Shown here: piece by piece, positions 17,946-27,417 of the stretch | How positions within the stretch are numbered: the stretch's first letter is position 1 | Layout of the letters: each line of letters begins with the position of its first letter | Assembly (NCBI RefSeq): GCF_039939195.1 | Contig: NZ_JBDUUH010000001.1 | Location: 930,001-994,000, forward strand | Length of the DNA stretch: 64,000 nt | Source: Foliimonas ilicis | GTDB lineage: Bacteria > Pseudomonadota > Alphaproteobacteria > Rhizobiales > Rhizobiaceae | Reading direction: 5' to 3' | Notes under the pieces: model-generated | What the model saw: only the letters and a program-made list of their open reading frames with translations | What the model was told of the DNA's origin: nothing | The model's database searches: none | Program-made: the position numbers and the translations under genes

Positions 17946-18722
17946 TCAGTTGCCGTTGTTGAACATCTGCGCGTTGCCCGGCTGGTAGCCGGAGCCGGGC
18001 GTCAGAAACCGGCGGCGTTGTTCGCGACCCTGTTCGGCGGCGGCTGCCTGTTCTGCCGCCGACAGGGCTTCGGCCCGGCCGTTGGCGGCCAGAAGCGCGG
18101 TCAGGTCTGAAAGCTGCTGCGCCTGGAGCGCCAGGAGCTGATTGCCGGCCTGGGTCGCCTGAAGCGCGCCAGTGGCGCCCTGGCTCTGGCCGATCAGAGC
18201 CGACATTTCGGCGCGCTGCCCGTCGATATTGCCGACGACACCGGCCTGCACCCGCATGGCATCCTGCAGACCGCCAACGGTGTTCTGCCAGCGATCGCGG
18301 GCGCCGGCGACAAGTGCCTGGTCCGAGGCCGACATCGATGCAGCGCCGTACTGGGTCTGGAAGGCCTGATCGATTTTCTGGACGTCGAAGGCGATGTTCT
18401 GCGCCTGGGAAAGAAGCTGCTGCGTCCTCTGGACGTTCTGCTGAAGCTGCTGGATCGAGGAATAGGGCAGGCTCGCAAGATTGCGAGCTTGATTGATCAG
18501 CATCTGCGCTTCGTTCTGAAGCTGGGTGATCTGCTGGTTGATCTGTTGAAGGGTGCGCGCCGCCGTCAGGACGTTCTGCGCATAGTTGGACGGATCGAAT
18601 ACGATTCGCCCGAAGCCGAACTGGGCGTGCGCAGGCGCAGCCAATATCGGCGAAAGCGCCAGAGGAACGGCAAGAAGGCTGGCGGCCATCAGGGCCGCGC
18701 GGGAACGGTGAACAAGAGTCAT
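17946..18722 (-). CDS. trbJ: P-type conjugal transfer protein TrbJ (VirB5-like)
   Basis: 258-residue exported protein with a Sec signal peptide cleaved after AAPAHA, then a Gln-rich helical region with long coiled-coil character (LQQINQQITQLQNEAQMLINQ, LQQNVQRTQQLLSQAQ). FDPSNYAQNVLTAARTLQQI is the usual TrbJ opening. Probably a minor pilus or tip component. Overlaps the trbE stop by 4 bases. Confidence 0.94.
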   Translation of the reverse strand: MTLVHRSRAALMAASLLAVPLALSPILAAPAHAQFGFGRIVFDPSNYAQNVLTAARTLQQINQQITQLQNEAQMLINQARNLASLPYSSIQQLQQNVQRTQQLLSQAQNIAFDVQKIDQAFQTQYGAASMSASDQALVAGARDRWQNTVGGLQDAMRVQAGVVGNIDGQRAEMSALIGQSQGATGALQATQAGNQLLALQAQQLSDLTALLAANGRAEALSAAEQAAAAEQGREQRRRFLTPGSGYQPGNAQMFNNGN

Positions 18723-21157
18723 GACGGTATCTCCAGGTTGGTGAGGTCAGGGATGAGGTCGGCGGCCCAGGCGATGTCGCGCAGGCGTAGCCAGGCTTCG
18801 AGAAAGCCTTGGCGGCCATGCTCGGCGACGATCTGCGCGATCCGGGTCTGGTCGGATTTCGAGGAAGCGGCGCAGAGCGCCAGCGCCACTTCACCAAGGC
18901 CGAGGTCGAACAGGCGATTGCCGCGGCGTGACTGGCAGTAATAGTCCCGCTTGGGTGTGGCCCGTGCGAGGATCTCGATCTGCCGGTCATTGAGACCGAA
19001 GCGACGATAGATCGCCGTGATCTGCGGCTCGATGGCGCGCTCGTTCGGCAGCAGCAGCCGGGTCTGGCAGCTTTCGATGATCGCAGGCGCAATGGCGCTG
19101 CCATCGATGTCGCTGAATGACTGGGTGGCGAAGATGACGGATGCGTTCTTCTTGCGCAGCGTCTTCAACCATTCACGGAGCTGGCCGGCGAAGCCGTCGT
19201 CATCGAGTGCCAGCCAGCCCTCGTCGATGATCAGCATGGTCGGCGATCCGTCGAGACGGTCCTCGATGCGGTGGAAAAGATAGGAGAGGACAGCGGGTGC
19301 AGCGCCCGTGCCGATCAGGCCTTCGGTCTCGAACGCCTGGACTGAGGCGCCGCCGAGATGCTCTGCTTCGGCATCGAGCAACCGGCCGTAGGGGCCGCCA
19401 ACGCAGTAGGGTCGCAGCGCCTGCTTCAGCTCGTTGGATTGCAGTAGCACCGCAAGGCCGGTGATCGTGCGTTCCTGAACCGGTGCGGAGGAGAGCGAGG
19501 TCAGCGCCGACCAAAGATGCTCCTTTACGTCCGGTGTGATGGTGATGCCTTCGCGCGTGAGGATCGATACGATCCAGTCCGCCGCCCAGGCGCGTTCGGG
19601 CACGTCATGGATGAGGGCCAGCGGTTGGAGGGAAACGCTGTCGTCGGCGCTCTCGCTTAAATTCCCGCCGAGATCATGCCAGTCGCCGCCCATGGCGAGG
19701 GCGGCAGCACGGATCGATCCGCCGAAATCGAAGGCGAACACCTGACTTCCGGCGTAGCGGCGAAACTGGAGGGCCATCAACGCCAGCAAGACGGACTTCC
19801 CCGCGCCGGTCGGGCCGACGATCAGTGTATGGCCGACATCGCCGACGTGAAGGGAAAACCGGAACGGGGTCGAGCCTTCGGTCTTGCCGAAGAGCAGAGG
19901 GGGCGCTGCGAAATGCTCGTCCCGTTCCGGCCCCGCCCACACCGCTGAAAGCGGGATCATGTGGGCGAGATTGATAGTGGAAATCGGCGGCTGCCGGACG
20001 TTGGCATAGACATGGCCGGGCAATGAGCCGAGCCAGGCATCCACGGCATTGATGCTCTCGGCCATGGCGGTGAAATCGCGTCCCTGAATGATCTTCTCGA
20101 CCAGCCGCAGCTTCTCGTCGGCAATCCGCGGGTCGTCGTCCCAGACAGTGACGGTTGCGGTGACATAGGCCTGGCCGGCATAGTCCGCGCCCAGTTCCTG
20201 AAGCGCGAGATCGGCGTCGGCAGCCTTGTTGGACGCATCGGTATCGACCAAAGCCGAAGCCTCGTTGGTCATGATCTCTTTGAGGATCGATGCGATGGAT
20301 TTGCGTTTTGCGAACCACTGCCGCCGGATCTTGACCAGCAGCTTGGTCGCATCGGTCTTGTCGAGCATCACTGCGCGGGTCGACCAGCGATAGGGAAAGG
20401 CCAGCCGGTTCAGCTCATCAAGCAGACCCGGCGTTGTCGCGGTCGGAAACCCGACGATGGTGAGGATGCGAAGATGGGCCGTTCCAAGGCGTGGCTCCAG
20501 CCCGCCGGTCAGCGGCTGATCGGCGAGCAGGGCATCGAGATACATCGGCGTTTCCGGCACGCGGACGCGATGGCGATTGGTGGAGATGCAGCCATGCAAG
20601 TAGGTGAGGGTCTCGGCATCGGTTAGCCAGTCGCATTCCGGCATGAAGCCGTCGACCAGTTGCAGGACGCGATCGGTGCGATCGATGAAGCCGGTGAGGA
20701 TCTCGCGGGCATTGACGCCGGTCTCGGCCTTGCCTTCATAGAGCCAGCTTTCCGCGCGCGCTGCGTCTTCGGCAGGCGGCAGATAGAGGAAGGTCAGGAA
20801 ATAGCCGGACTCGAAATGGCTGCCGGCCTCCTCGAAATCTGCCTTGCGTTCGGCGTCAACCAGCGCAGAGGCGGCGTCGGGAAAGCGGCTGGCGGGATAG
20901 GTGCCAGCGGCATGGCGTTGTGCTTCGACAAAGATCGCCCAACCGGAACCAAGGCGACGGAAGGCGTTGTTGAGGCGGCCAGCGACCGCAACCAGCTCGG
21001 CGGGAACTGCACTGTCGAGATCCGGCCCCCGAAAGCGAGCCGTTCTCTGGAAGCTGCCGTCCTTGTTGAGGACAACGCCGTTATCGCATAGCGCGGCCCA
21101 GGGCAGGAAGTCGGCCAGGCGGGCGTTGCGATTGCGGTATTCTGCAAGGTTCATCAT
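18719..21157 (-). CDS. trbE: Conjugal transfer ATPase TrbE (VirB4-like)
   Basis: 812-residue VirB4-family ATPase that powers pilus assembly and substrate transfer. Walker A is GPTGAGKS (in TLIVGPTGAGKSVLLALM) and Walker B is TMLIIDEGWLALDD; a VIFATQSFSDID segment follows. N-terminal opening MNLAEYRNRNARLADFLPW is typical. I start at ATG 21157 (a second ATG is at 21154); the frame remains open further upstream but there it reads through trbD in the wrong frame. Length fits TrbE (about 810-820). Confidence 0.96.
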   Translation of the reverse strand: MMNLAEYRNRNARLADFLPWAALCDNGVVLNKDGSFQRTARFRGPDLDSAVPAELVAVAGRLNNAFRRLGSGWAIFVEAQRHAAGTYPASRFPDAASALVDAERKADFEEAGSHFESGYFLTFLYLPPAEDAARAESWLYEGKAETGVNAREILTGFIDRTDRVLQLVDGFMPECDWLTDAETLTYLHGCISTNRHRVRVPETPMYLDALLADQPLTGGLEPRLGTAHLRILTIVGFPTATTPGLLDELNRLAFPYRWSTRAVMLDKTDATKLLVKIRRQWFAKRKSIASILKEIMTNEASALVDTDASNKAADADLALQELGADYAGQAYVTATVTVWDDDPRIADEKLRLVEKIIQGRDFTAMAESINAVDAWLGSLPGHVYANVRQPPISTINLAHMIPLSAVWAGPERDEHFAAPPLLFGKTEGSTPFRFSLHVGDVGHTLIVGPTGAGKSVLLALMALQFRRYAGSQVFAFDFGGSIRAAALAMGGDWHDLGGNLSESADDSVSLQPLALIHDVPERAWAADWIVSILTREGITITPDVKEHLWSALTSLSSAPVQERTITGLAVLLQSNELKQALRPYCVGGPYGRLLDAEAEHLGGASVQAFETEGLIGTGAAPAVLSYLFHRIEDRLDGSPTMLIIDEGWLALDDDGFAGQLREWLKTLRKKNASVIFATQSFSDIDGSAIAPAIIESCQTRLLLPNERAIEPQITAIYRRFGLNDRQIEILARATPKRDYYCQSRRGNRLFDLGLGEVALALCAASSKSDQTRIAQIVAEHGRQGFLEAWLRLRDIAWAADLIPDLTNLEIPS

Positions 21158-21170
21158 GGCGGTACTCCCT

Positions 21171-21452
21171 TCAGACGCCCAGGTGCCCGGGGATGCGCAG
21201 ATGGCGACGCACCACATCGACAAAGAGGGGATCGCGTTTGGCCGCCCAGACGGCGGCGAAGTGACCGAGCAGCCCAAGCGCGATGCCGACGAGCCAAAGC
21301 CGCAGACCCAGTCCGAGGGCGGCGGCCAGTGTGCCGTTGACGATGGCGATTGACCGGGGGGCACCGCCCAGCAAAATGTGCTCGGTCAGTGCGCGGTGGA
21401 CCGGGGCGATGAACCCCGGCACCTCGGCGAGGTTTTCGAGCGAACCCGCCAT
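21171..21452 (-). CDS. trbD: Conjugal transfer protein TrbD (VirB3-like)
   Basis: 93-residue inner-membrane protein with two close helices in residues 32-70. Family motif GFIAPVHRALTEHILLGGAPR matches TrbD. It works with TrbE in pilus assembly. Its start touches the trbC stop (1-base overlap). Confidence 0.93.
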   Translation of the reverse strand: MAGSLENLAEVPGFIAPVHRALTEHILLGGAPRSIAIVNGTLAAALGLGLRLWLVGIALGLLGHFAAVWAAKRDPLFVDVVRRHLRIPGHLGV

Positions 21453-21784
21453 CAGACGAGTGCCCCGCCACCGAAGGAGAAGAAGCTCAGGAAGAATGAA
21501 CTGGCGGCGAAGGCGATAGAGAGGCCGAAGACGATCTGGATCAGCTTGCGGGCGCCGCCCGAACTGTCACCAAAGGCCAGCGTCAGGCCGGTGACGATGA
21601 TGATGATCACGGCGATGATCTTGGCGACCGGGCCTTCGATTGATTGCAGGATCGATTGCAGCGGGGCCTCCCACGGCATTGACGAACCCGAGGCGTGAGC
21701 GGCGGGCGCGAGGATCAGGGTGGCGTAGGTGACGGCTGCGGCCGTCGCGACATGGCGGCGGATGCGGATTGCATGACGGATCAT
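21452..21784 (-). CDS. trbC: Conjugal transfer pilin TrbC (VirB2-like)
   Basis: 110-residue prepilin with a signal peptide (cleavage near APAAHASG) and two hydrophobic helices (KIIAVIIIIVTGLTLAFG and IVFGLSIAFAASSFFLSF). In relatives the product is processed and cyclised; the TraF-type peptidase encoded at 28614-29159 is the likely partner. Overlaps trbB by 4 bases. Confidence 0.93.
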   Translation of the reverse strand: MIRHAIRIRRHVATAAAVTYATLILAPAAHASGSSMPWEAPLQSILQSIEGPVAKIIAVIIIIVTGLTLAFGDSSGGARKLIQIVFGLSIAFAASSFFLSFFSFGGGALV

Positions 21785-22770
21785 GGTTGGTCTCCTGTTG
21801 GGTTGGGGGCATGGGTTGCCGGGATGACGTAGTAATCGCCGTCGGGGCCGAGGCCTTCGACACAGGCGAGTTCGGAGAGGCGGCGCAGCGATCCGCGCCC
21901 CGACAGCACGGCGACGAGATCGATGGTCTCGGCGATCAGAGCGCGGGGCACTGTGATGACGGCTTCCTGAATGAGTTGCTCGAGGCGGCGCAGTGCACCG
22001 ATGCCCGTGCTGGCGTGGATGGTGCCGATGCCGCCGGGATGACCGGTTCCCCAGGCCTTCAGGAGATCAAGGGCTTCGGGGCCACGCACCTCTCCGATGG
22101 GGATACGATCGGGCCGCAGCCGCAGTGAGGAGCGGACCAGATCGGACAGCGAAGCCACGCCATCCTTGGTTCGCATGGCGACAAGGTTCGGAGCCGCGCA
22201 TTGCAGCTCGCGGGTATCCTCGATGATCACCACGCGGTCAGACGTCTTGGCAACCTCGGCAAGCAGCGCGTTTGTGAGGGTGGTTTTGCCCGTCGAGGTG
22301 CCACCTGCGACGAGAATGTTGGCGCGGGAGGAAACGGCCTGCCGCAGCGTTTCGGCCTGGTCAGCATCCATGATCCCGGCAGCAACATAATCATCGAGGG
22401 TGAAGACGGCGACAGCGGGTTTACGGATCGCAAAGCTCGGCGCAGCGACAACGGGGGGCAGAAGGCCCTCGAACCGCTCTCCCGTCTCGGGGAGTTCGGC
22501 CGAGACGCGCGGCGCGCCAGAGTGAACTTCTGCGCCGACGTGATGTGCGACCAGACGCACGATCCGCTCGCCATCAGCGGGCGACAAGCGTTCGCCCGTG
22601 TCGGACAGGCCCTCGGAAAGTCGGTCGATCCAGAGCTTGCCGTCGGGGTTGAGCATCACCTCGACGATCGACGGGTCTTCCAGAAACCGGGCGATGGCGG
22701 GGCCAAGGGCGGTGCGCAGCATGCGTGCGCCTCGCGTGATCGCCTCAGATTTCTGGTGATTTTCCGCCAT
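21781..22770 (-). CDS. trbB: Conjugal transfer ATPase TrbB (VirB11-like)
   Basis: 329-residue VirB11-family hexameric ATPase. Walker A is GGTSTGKTT, followed by VIIEDTRELQC (Asp box) and RIPIGEVRGPEALDLLKAWGTGHPGG with the His box (GTGHPGGIGTIHA). The start is taken at ATG 22770 because AAGGGGAC lies 7 bases upstream; an in-frame ATG at 22785 lacks such a site. First gene of the trb operon. Confidence 0.95.
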   Translation of the reverse strand: MAENHQKSEAITRGARMLRTALGPAIARFLEDPSIVEVMLNPDGKLWIDRLSEGLSDTGERLSPADGERIVRLVAHHVGAEVHSGAPRVSAELPETGERFEGLLPPVVAAPSFAIRKPAVAVFTLDDYVAAGIMDADQAETLRQAVSSRANILVAGGTSTGKTTLTNALLAEVAKTSDRVVIIEDTRELQCAAPNLVAMRTKDGVASLSDLVRSSLRLRPDRIPIGEVRGPEALDLLKAWGTGHPGGIGTIHASTGIGALRRLEQLIQEAVITVPRALIAETIDLVAVLSGRGSLRRLSELACVEGLGPDGDYYVIPATHAPNPTGDQP

Positions 22771-22821
22771 GTCGTCCCCTTGCATTCAGGGACCGTTCGG
22801 CAGGCCCTGGATCGGGGACGA

Positions 22822-22851
22822 TTAAAAGAGCCTGAAATTGGGCTGATTCAA
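22822..22851 (-). promoter_or_regulatory. Putative promoter and operator of the trb operon
   Basis: On the minus strand TTGAAT (22851-22846) and TTTTAA (22827-22822) are 18 bases apart, about 55 bases upstream of trbB. Within the spacer lies the inverted repeat AGCC-TGAAATTG-GGCT (22829-22844), well placed for a repressor, for example the RHH protein encoded just upstream. Boxes are imperfect; this is inference. Confidence 0.35.
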
Positions 22852-22935
22852 CAAGTGTTTGTCGTAGTAGTAGTGTGGAGCGCAAATACAGGAGAACGGC
22901 GGTGCGGCCCGCGACTGGATTTGTTTTCGGGAGGA

Positions 22936-23388
22936 CTATGGATCTTCCAAATGCGAATCGTTGGTGGGGATTACATCGTTGCCAGCGACATCATCGGGAA
23001 TCTCACGCAGGAAGCTTTGGCCCTTCTGAAGGCGCATTCCGAGGGTTTCGATAAAGCCTTCGTAGCGCTCGCGGCCTTTGACCTGAGCGGCAGCGTGCGC
23101 GTCACTGGGGAGAGGCGGTGTGATGGTCAGCCAGAAGCGGACGAACAGCGCTACGGTTTCGGCGGTAACCCCGAGGTCGCGCTCGAGGCGCTGGACCTGT
23201 CGGGAGAGCCGATCCATGCGGCGAGCGAAAGCGGCTTCGCGCCGATCAGCGTCGTCGGGCGAGAGAAACGAGGCGACAGCCGCCTCAACGATCGCTGAGC
23301 GCGAGATGTTCTTGCGCTCGGACAGGTCTCTGATCTTCTCGATCATCTCGACAGGCAAGGTGAGGTTTAGACGGTCACGCATCGTCAC
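22936..23388 (-). CDS. CopG/ribbon-helix-helix protein of the transfer region
   Basis: 150-residue protein with an N-terminal ribbon-helix-helix DNA-binding fold (RDRLNLTLPVEMIEKIRDLSERKNISRSAIVEAAVASFL) and a helical C-terminal part with paired basic/acidic heptads (RRMDRLSRQVQRLERDLGV) that may oligomerise. It sits between traG and trbB. It could repress the trb promoter or act as a relaxosome accessory protein; I cannot decide. The longest start is GTG 23388, overlapping the traG stop; an ATG follows at 23382. Confidence 0.85.
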   Translation of the reverse strand: MTMRDRLNLTLPVEMIEKIRDLSERKNISRSAIVEAAVASFLSPDDADRREAAFARRMDRLSRQVQRLERDLGVTAETVALFVRFWLTITPPLPSDAHAAAQVKGRERYEGFIETLGMRLQKGQSFLREIPDDVAGNDVIPTNDSHLEDP

Positions 23389-25376
23389 AGATCCATATTG
23401 TCGTTGGGGGCCATGGAAACTTGCCGCGCGATACCACTCATCTGGCGGCGCAGAACCTGCCGCTGGCGGGCGGCATCCTCCGGTTCGTCATCGAGCATGA
23501 TGGCGAATTCTTGGGACGGGTTCGGATCTGTCGTCTCCTTGACGATGGCGACATGATCGGGCAACTCCGGTTCGCGGCGTAGCCCACTGTTGGCGGCGTC
23601 CTTCTCCGCCTTCTGGATTTCGGCGAGCAGAGCGGCATCTGGCGCCTGCGGTTTGAGTTCCGTCCAGGCGTCTTTCCGTGTGGTGCGCTTGGTCTTGGCC
23701 GGATCGGGTGGGGGCAAAACGCGCTCGTTGAAGCGCCTGTCCTCGTAGTATCGCGCCTTCTTGGCCCGGACAGGTGGTGTCGCCGCCAGCATGACGATTT
23801 CATCGTCAGGAGGAAGCTGCATGATCTCGCCGGGGGTAAGGAGCTGGCGCGCGGTTTCCGAACGCGAGACCATCAGATGGCCGAGCCAGGGCGACAAGCG
23901 ATGCCCGGCATAGTTCTTCATCGCCTTCATCTCGGTGGCGGTGCCGAGTGCGTCTGACACGCGCTTCGCGGTGCGCTCGTCATTGGTCGCGAAGGAGACG
24001 CGCACATGGCAATTGTCGAGGATCGAGTTGTTGGCGCCGTAGGCCTTTTCGATCTGGTTGAGGGATTGGGCGATGAGGAAAGCCTTCAACCCATAGCCCG
24101 CCATGAAGGCCAGAGCGCTCTCGAAGAAGTCGAGACGGCCGAGGGCAGGGAACTCATCCAGCATCATCAGCACGCGATGCCGTCGGCTTTTGGCGTGCAG
24201 ATCTTCGGTCAGGCGGCGGCCGATCTGGTTAAGGACCAGGCGGATCAGCGGCTTGGTGCGTGAGATATCGGAAGGTGGGACCACGAGGTAGAGCGTGGCT
24301 GGCAACTCGTCCTCGATCAGATCCGCGATGCGCCAATCGCACCGGCTCGTCACCTCGGCCACTACAGGGTCGCGATAGAGACCGAGAAACGACATTGCGG
24401 TCGACAGCACGCCGGAGCGTTCGTTGTCGGATTTGTTCAGCAACTCGCGTGCAGTTGAGGCGATGACCGGGTGTGGCCCCTTCTCGCCGAGATGAGGCGT
24501 GGTCATCATCGCTGCCAGTGTCGTCTCGATCGGACGCTTTGGGTCCGACAGGAATCCGGCGACCCCGGCGAGTGTTTTGTCCTTCTCGGCATAGAGGACG
24601 TGGAGGATTGCGCCGACCAGTAGCGAGTGGCTGGTTTTTTCCCAGTGGTTGCGTTTCTCCAGCGAGCCTTCCGGATCGACCAGCACGTCGGCGACGTTCT
24701 GAACGTCGCGCACTTCCCATTCGCCGCGGCGTACCTCGAGCAGCGGATTGTAGGCGGCGGATTTGATGTTGGTCGGGTCGAACAGCAGCACGCGGCCGTG
24801 CTTCGAGCGGAAGCCCGCCGTGAGCTGCCAGTTCTCGCCCTTGATGTCGTGAACGACGACGGAGCCTGGCCAGGTCAGGAGGGTCGGGACGACAAGACCG
24901 ACGCCCTTGCCGGACCGTGTCGGCGCAAAGCACAGTACATGCTCTGGACCATCGTGGCGGATGTAGTCGCGGTCTAGCTTGCCGAGCACCACGCCATCAG
25001 GGCTGAGTAGGCCGGCAGCCTTGATCTCATGTGGATTTGCCCATCGTGCCGAACCATAGGTCGCGATGTTCTTCGCCTCACGGGCGCGCCAGACCGACAT
25101 GCCGATGGCGACAGCGATGGCGATGAAGCCGCCGGAGGCGGCGATCATGCCGCCTTTGGCAAAGACGTCAGGGGCGTAGGCGTCGAAGAAGTACCACCAC
25201 CAGAAGATGGCGGGCGGATAGTAGACGGGCATACCGCTGAACACGAACCATGGTGTCCCGAGTTGCGCCTGAAATCCGAGCTGCCAGGCGACGTATTGGG
25301 TGGCGCCCCAGGTCGTGAACAGCACGATCAGGAAGACGATGAGGATCTGGCCCCAGAGGATTTTGGTTGCGGACAT
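23385..25376 (-). CDS. traG: Conjugal transfer coupling protein TraG (VirD4-like)
   Basis: 663-residue type IV coupling protein that links the relaxosome to the channel. Two or three N-terminal membrane helices, then Walker A PTRSGKGVG (FAPTRSGKGVGLVVPTLLTW) and Walker B RVLMMLDEFPALGRLD. ILDNCHVRVSFATNDERTAKRVSDALG is typical of TraG. The C-terminal tail (after about 540) is charged and variable. It follows the relaxase gene by 30 bases. Confidence 0.96.
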   Translation of the reverse strand: MSATKILWGQILIVFLIVLFTTWGATQYVAWQLGFQAQLGTPWFVFSGMPVYYPPAIFWWWYFFDAYAPDVFAKGGMIAASGGFIAIAVAIGMSVWRAREAKNIATYGSARWANPHEIKAAGLLSPDGVVLGKLDRDYIRHDGPEHVLCFAPTRSGKGVGLVVPTLLTWPGSVVVHDIKGENWQLTAGFRSKHGRVLLFDPTNIKSAAYNPLLEVRRGEWEVRDVQNVADVLVDPEGSLEKRNHWEKTSHSLLVGAILHVLYAEKDKTLAGVAGFLSDPKRPIETTLAAMMTTPHLGEKGPHPVIASTARELLNKSDNERSGVLSTAMSFLGLYRDPVVAEVTSRCDWRIADLIEDELPATLYLVVPPSDISRTKPLIRLVLNQIGRRLTEDLHAKSRRHRVLMMLDEFPALGRLDFFESALAFMAGYGLKAFLIAQSLNQIEKAYGANNSILDNCHVRVSFATNDERTAKRVSDALGTATEMKAMKNYAGHRLSPWLGHLMVSRSETARQLLTPGEIMQLPPDDEIVMLAATPPVRAKKARYYEDRRFNERVLPPPDPAKTKRTTRKDAWTELKPQAPDAALLAEIQKAEKDAANSGLRREPELPDHVAIVKETTDPNPSQEFAIMLDDEPEDAARQRQVLRRQMSGIARQVSMAPNDNMDL

Positions 25377-25406
25377 TATCGTGGTCCTTACTGTCGGGGT
25401 TGAGGG

Positions 25407-27170
25407 TTACAGGCCGAGCCCGCGCTGGCGGCCGAGACTCCAGTCGATGCCGCTGGCGCCCTTGGCGACGCCGGCAATGTGCTGACCGAGTTTCTTTTCC
25501 AGCGGCGGGGTCCAAGGGACGAGTTGGAAGCCCAGTCCGTTGTCGATCATCGCGAAGCGGCCGGAGGAGAGGGCGAGGCGCTGGCGATAGATGCCGGTGA
25601 CATGCTCGCCGGCCTGCACCTTCTGGAAGGCGAGCCCCGTTTCGGTCGCGAGCTTCGCGCCAACGGAATCGAGTTCGCGCTGGCGCAGGGTGTTCAGAAG
25701 ATCGCGTTGCAGGATGACGCGCTGGCCTTGGCGGCGGGCGAGGCCTTCTTCTGCCAGATGCTCGGTACGTGCTCGCATGGCCTCGCGAACTTCGCCGCCA
25801 AATCCGCCTGCTGACATAGGGCTCGGTTCGCGCTCGACGAGGCGATGATCGAGCCAGGTGGCGCCGGGAGCGGCGACTTGACGGTTGAGATCGAGATCGG
25901 ATCGGTTGGCGAGCACGAGTGTCGGACGTTCATCATCGGGACCGCCGAAGCGCCTGACCTCGACGATGCCGCCGATTGGAGGTGAATGTTCGAATGCGTC
26001 GATGCCACGAAAGCGGACATGATGGGCCCGGCCGTCGGTGCCGTCGATCACGGCATAGGCTTCGCCCGTGAGTTCGTCATGCAGGCCGCGATCGACCAGG
26101 CGACCCATGATCGGGGAACCTACGGTGGTGCCGTCGATAATATAGTCGGTGAAACCGCGATCCTGTCCGCGCTCGGTGAAGGCACGGTGCATGGTCTTGA
26201 TGATGTCGCCGCGCATACCAAGATCGCGCAGGGATTTTTCCGCCTCAAGGCCCACCATCCATTCACCGGGGCCGGCGGGTGCTGAGAGGCCCATCTTTTC
26301 GAGATGCTGGAGGCGGCCGACCATCAGGCGGCGCAGTGATGGATCGGAGGCGCCGGGCGCTTCAGGCCGCAGGTCGATGAAGCCAGTATCGTCGGCGGCG
26401 AATCGGATCTCGACATCGAGGCGTGTCCAGCGCTCGGCGGTGACTTCCTTCTCCAGCGCGTTGCGGATCTCATGCTCGGGCTTGGGGCCGAGTTCGATGG
26501 AGACCAGATCCTCTGCACGGGAGCGGAGGCCACGGCTGATGTAATCGCGTGAAATCACCAGATCGGCGCCGGTCTGGTCGACACCGCGCACGATGAGATG
26601 GACATGTGGATTGTCGGTGTTCCAGTGATCGACGGCTGCCCAGTCGAGCTTCGTGCCGAGATCGGATTCCATTTGCCGGGCAAGGTCACGGGTGAACTCG
26701 CGCAGATCGGTCATGTCGGCGGCGTCTTCGGGTGAGACGATGAAGCGGAAATGATGCCGGTCGTCCTTGCACCGATCAGAAAAGGCGAGATCGTCAGTGC
26801 GCTCGCTGGTCGCGTCGAACATCACGCCGTTCTCGCCGTCCCGGCTGACGCCTTCACGCTTGAGGTAGGAAAGGTGGGCTGACATCGGAGCAGAGCGAAA
26901 CGATTTACCCTGGTGGCGAACGATGCGGGCCTTGATCACGACACGGCGAGAGGAACTGAACAGGCGGTTGCGGCTGAAGCTGCCGCGGCCCCGGCCAAAG
27001 GTCGAGCGGCCATAGCCGGAGCTTCGCTTGCCGGATGGGGATGGCGGCGCAACATGCCCGGACTTCTTTGCGGCTCGCAGCACCTGATTGATGAAGCTCT
27101 TGGGCTTGCCGGCGCGGGTGCTCTTGATGCGCCCAGGCCTGACGCGGAACTCGCTGTCGCCCTCGCTCAT
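25407..27170 (-). CDS. VirD2-like relaxase (DUF3363 type)
   Basis: 587-residue relaxase that nicks oriT and pilots the strand into the recipient. A basic, Ser/Gly/Arg-rich N terminus (residues 1-85) precedes the nuclease domain. The likely catalytic Tyr is in SAHLSYLKREGV (about Y102), the metal-binding histidines are in DNPHVHLIVRG (H189, H191) and DRHHFRFIVSPED (H139-H140). The C-terminal part (from about 230) matches DUF3363. I start at ATG 27170 (MSEGDSEF); the open frame upstream reads into non-coding sequence. Confidence 0.93.
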   Translation of the reverse strand: MSEGDSEFRVRPGRIKSTRAGKPKSFINQVLRAAKKSGHVAPPSPSGKRSSGYGRSTFGRGRGSFSRNRLFSSSRRVVIKARIVRHQGKSFRSAPMSAHLSYLKREGVSRDGENGVMFDATSERTDDLAFSDRCKDDRHHFRFIVSPEDAADMTDLREFTRDLARQMESDLGTKLDWAAVDHWNTDNPHVHLIVRGVDQTGADLVISRDYISRGLRSRAEDLVSIELGPKPEHEIRNALEKEVTAERWTRLDVEIRFAADDTGFIDLRPEAPGASDPSLRRLMVGRLQHLEKMGLSAPAGPGEWMVGLEAEKSLRDLGMRGDIIKTMHRAFTERGQDRGFTDYIIDGTTVGSPIMGRLVDRGLHDELTGEAYAVIDGTDGRAHHVRFRGIDAFEHSPPIGGIVEVRRFGGPDDERPTLVLANRSDLDLNRQVAAPGATWLDHRLVEREPSPMSAGGFGGEVREAMRARTEHLAEEGLARRQGQRVILQRDLLNTLRQRELDSVGAKLATETGLAFQKVQAGEHVTGIYRQRLALSSGRFAMIDNGLGFQLVPWTPPLEKKLGQHIAGVAKGASGIDWSLGRQRGLGL

Positions 27171-27417
27171 GACGCAGCTCCCGGAAGCCAAAAGGCGGGG
27201 CCGTGCATGCGTGGGTCTTGATATTGCTTGGAAAAACCGTGCAGCATGCACGCGACCGACCGCCATGCACGCCAAAACGCAAGTCTCATCAGAGACTTAC
27301 AGCGTTTCGGGCATGGGCTTTTATCTCGCCGTCCATCTGTCGTTCCCTGCCGCTTCCCCCTCTCTCCCGCACATCCCTCTCCAGACCACGCCATGCCGCG
27401 CCAATGTGCGAAAGCCA
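27171..27417 (-). other. oriT candidate upstream of the relaxase
   Basis: Non-coding gap between the transglycosylase and relaxase genes. It holds an imperfect hairpin AACGC-AAGTCTC-ATCA-GAGACTT-ACA-GCGTT (27276-27306, 7-bp perfect inner stem), and three nearby copies of a GCATGC/ATGCACGC motif in both orientations (27202-27213, 27244-27254, 27264-27271). Clustered inverted and direct repeats just upstream of a relaxase gene are the normal layout of an origin of transfer. I do not recognise a known nic consensus. Confidence 0.5.

Noticed and set aside
17629..19104. A 491-codon minus-strand frame spanning trbK, trbJ and the trbE end
   Set aside because: Only its last 98 residues (TrbK-alt) are a real protein; the rest reads trbJ and trbE in a wrong frame with Arg/Ser/Pro-rich nonsense.
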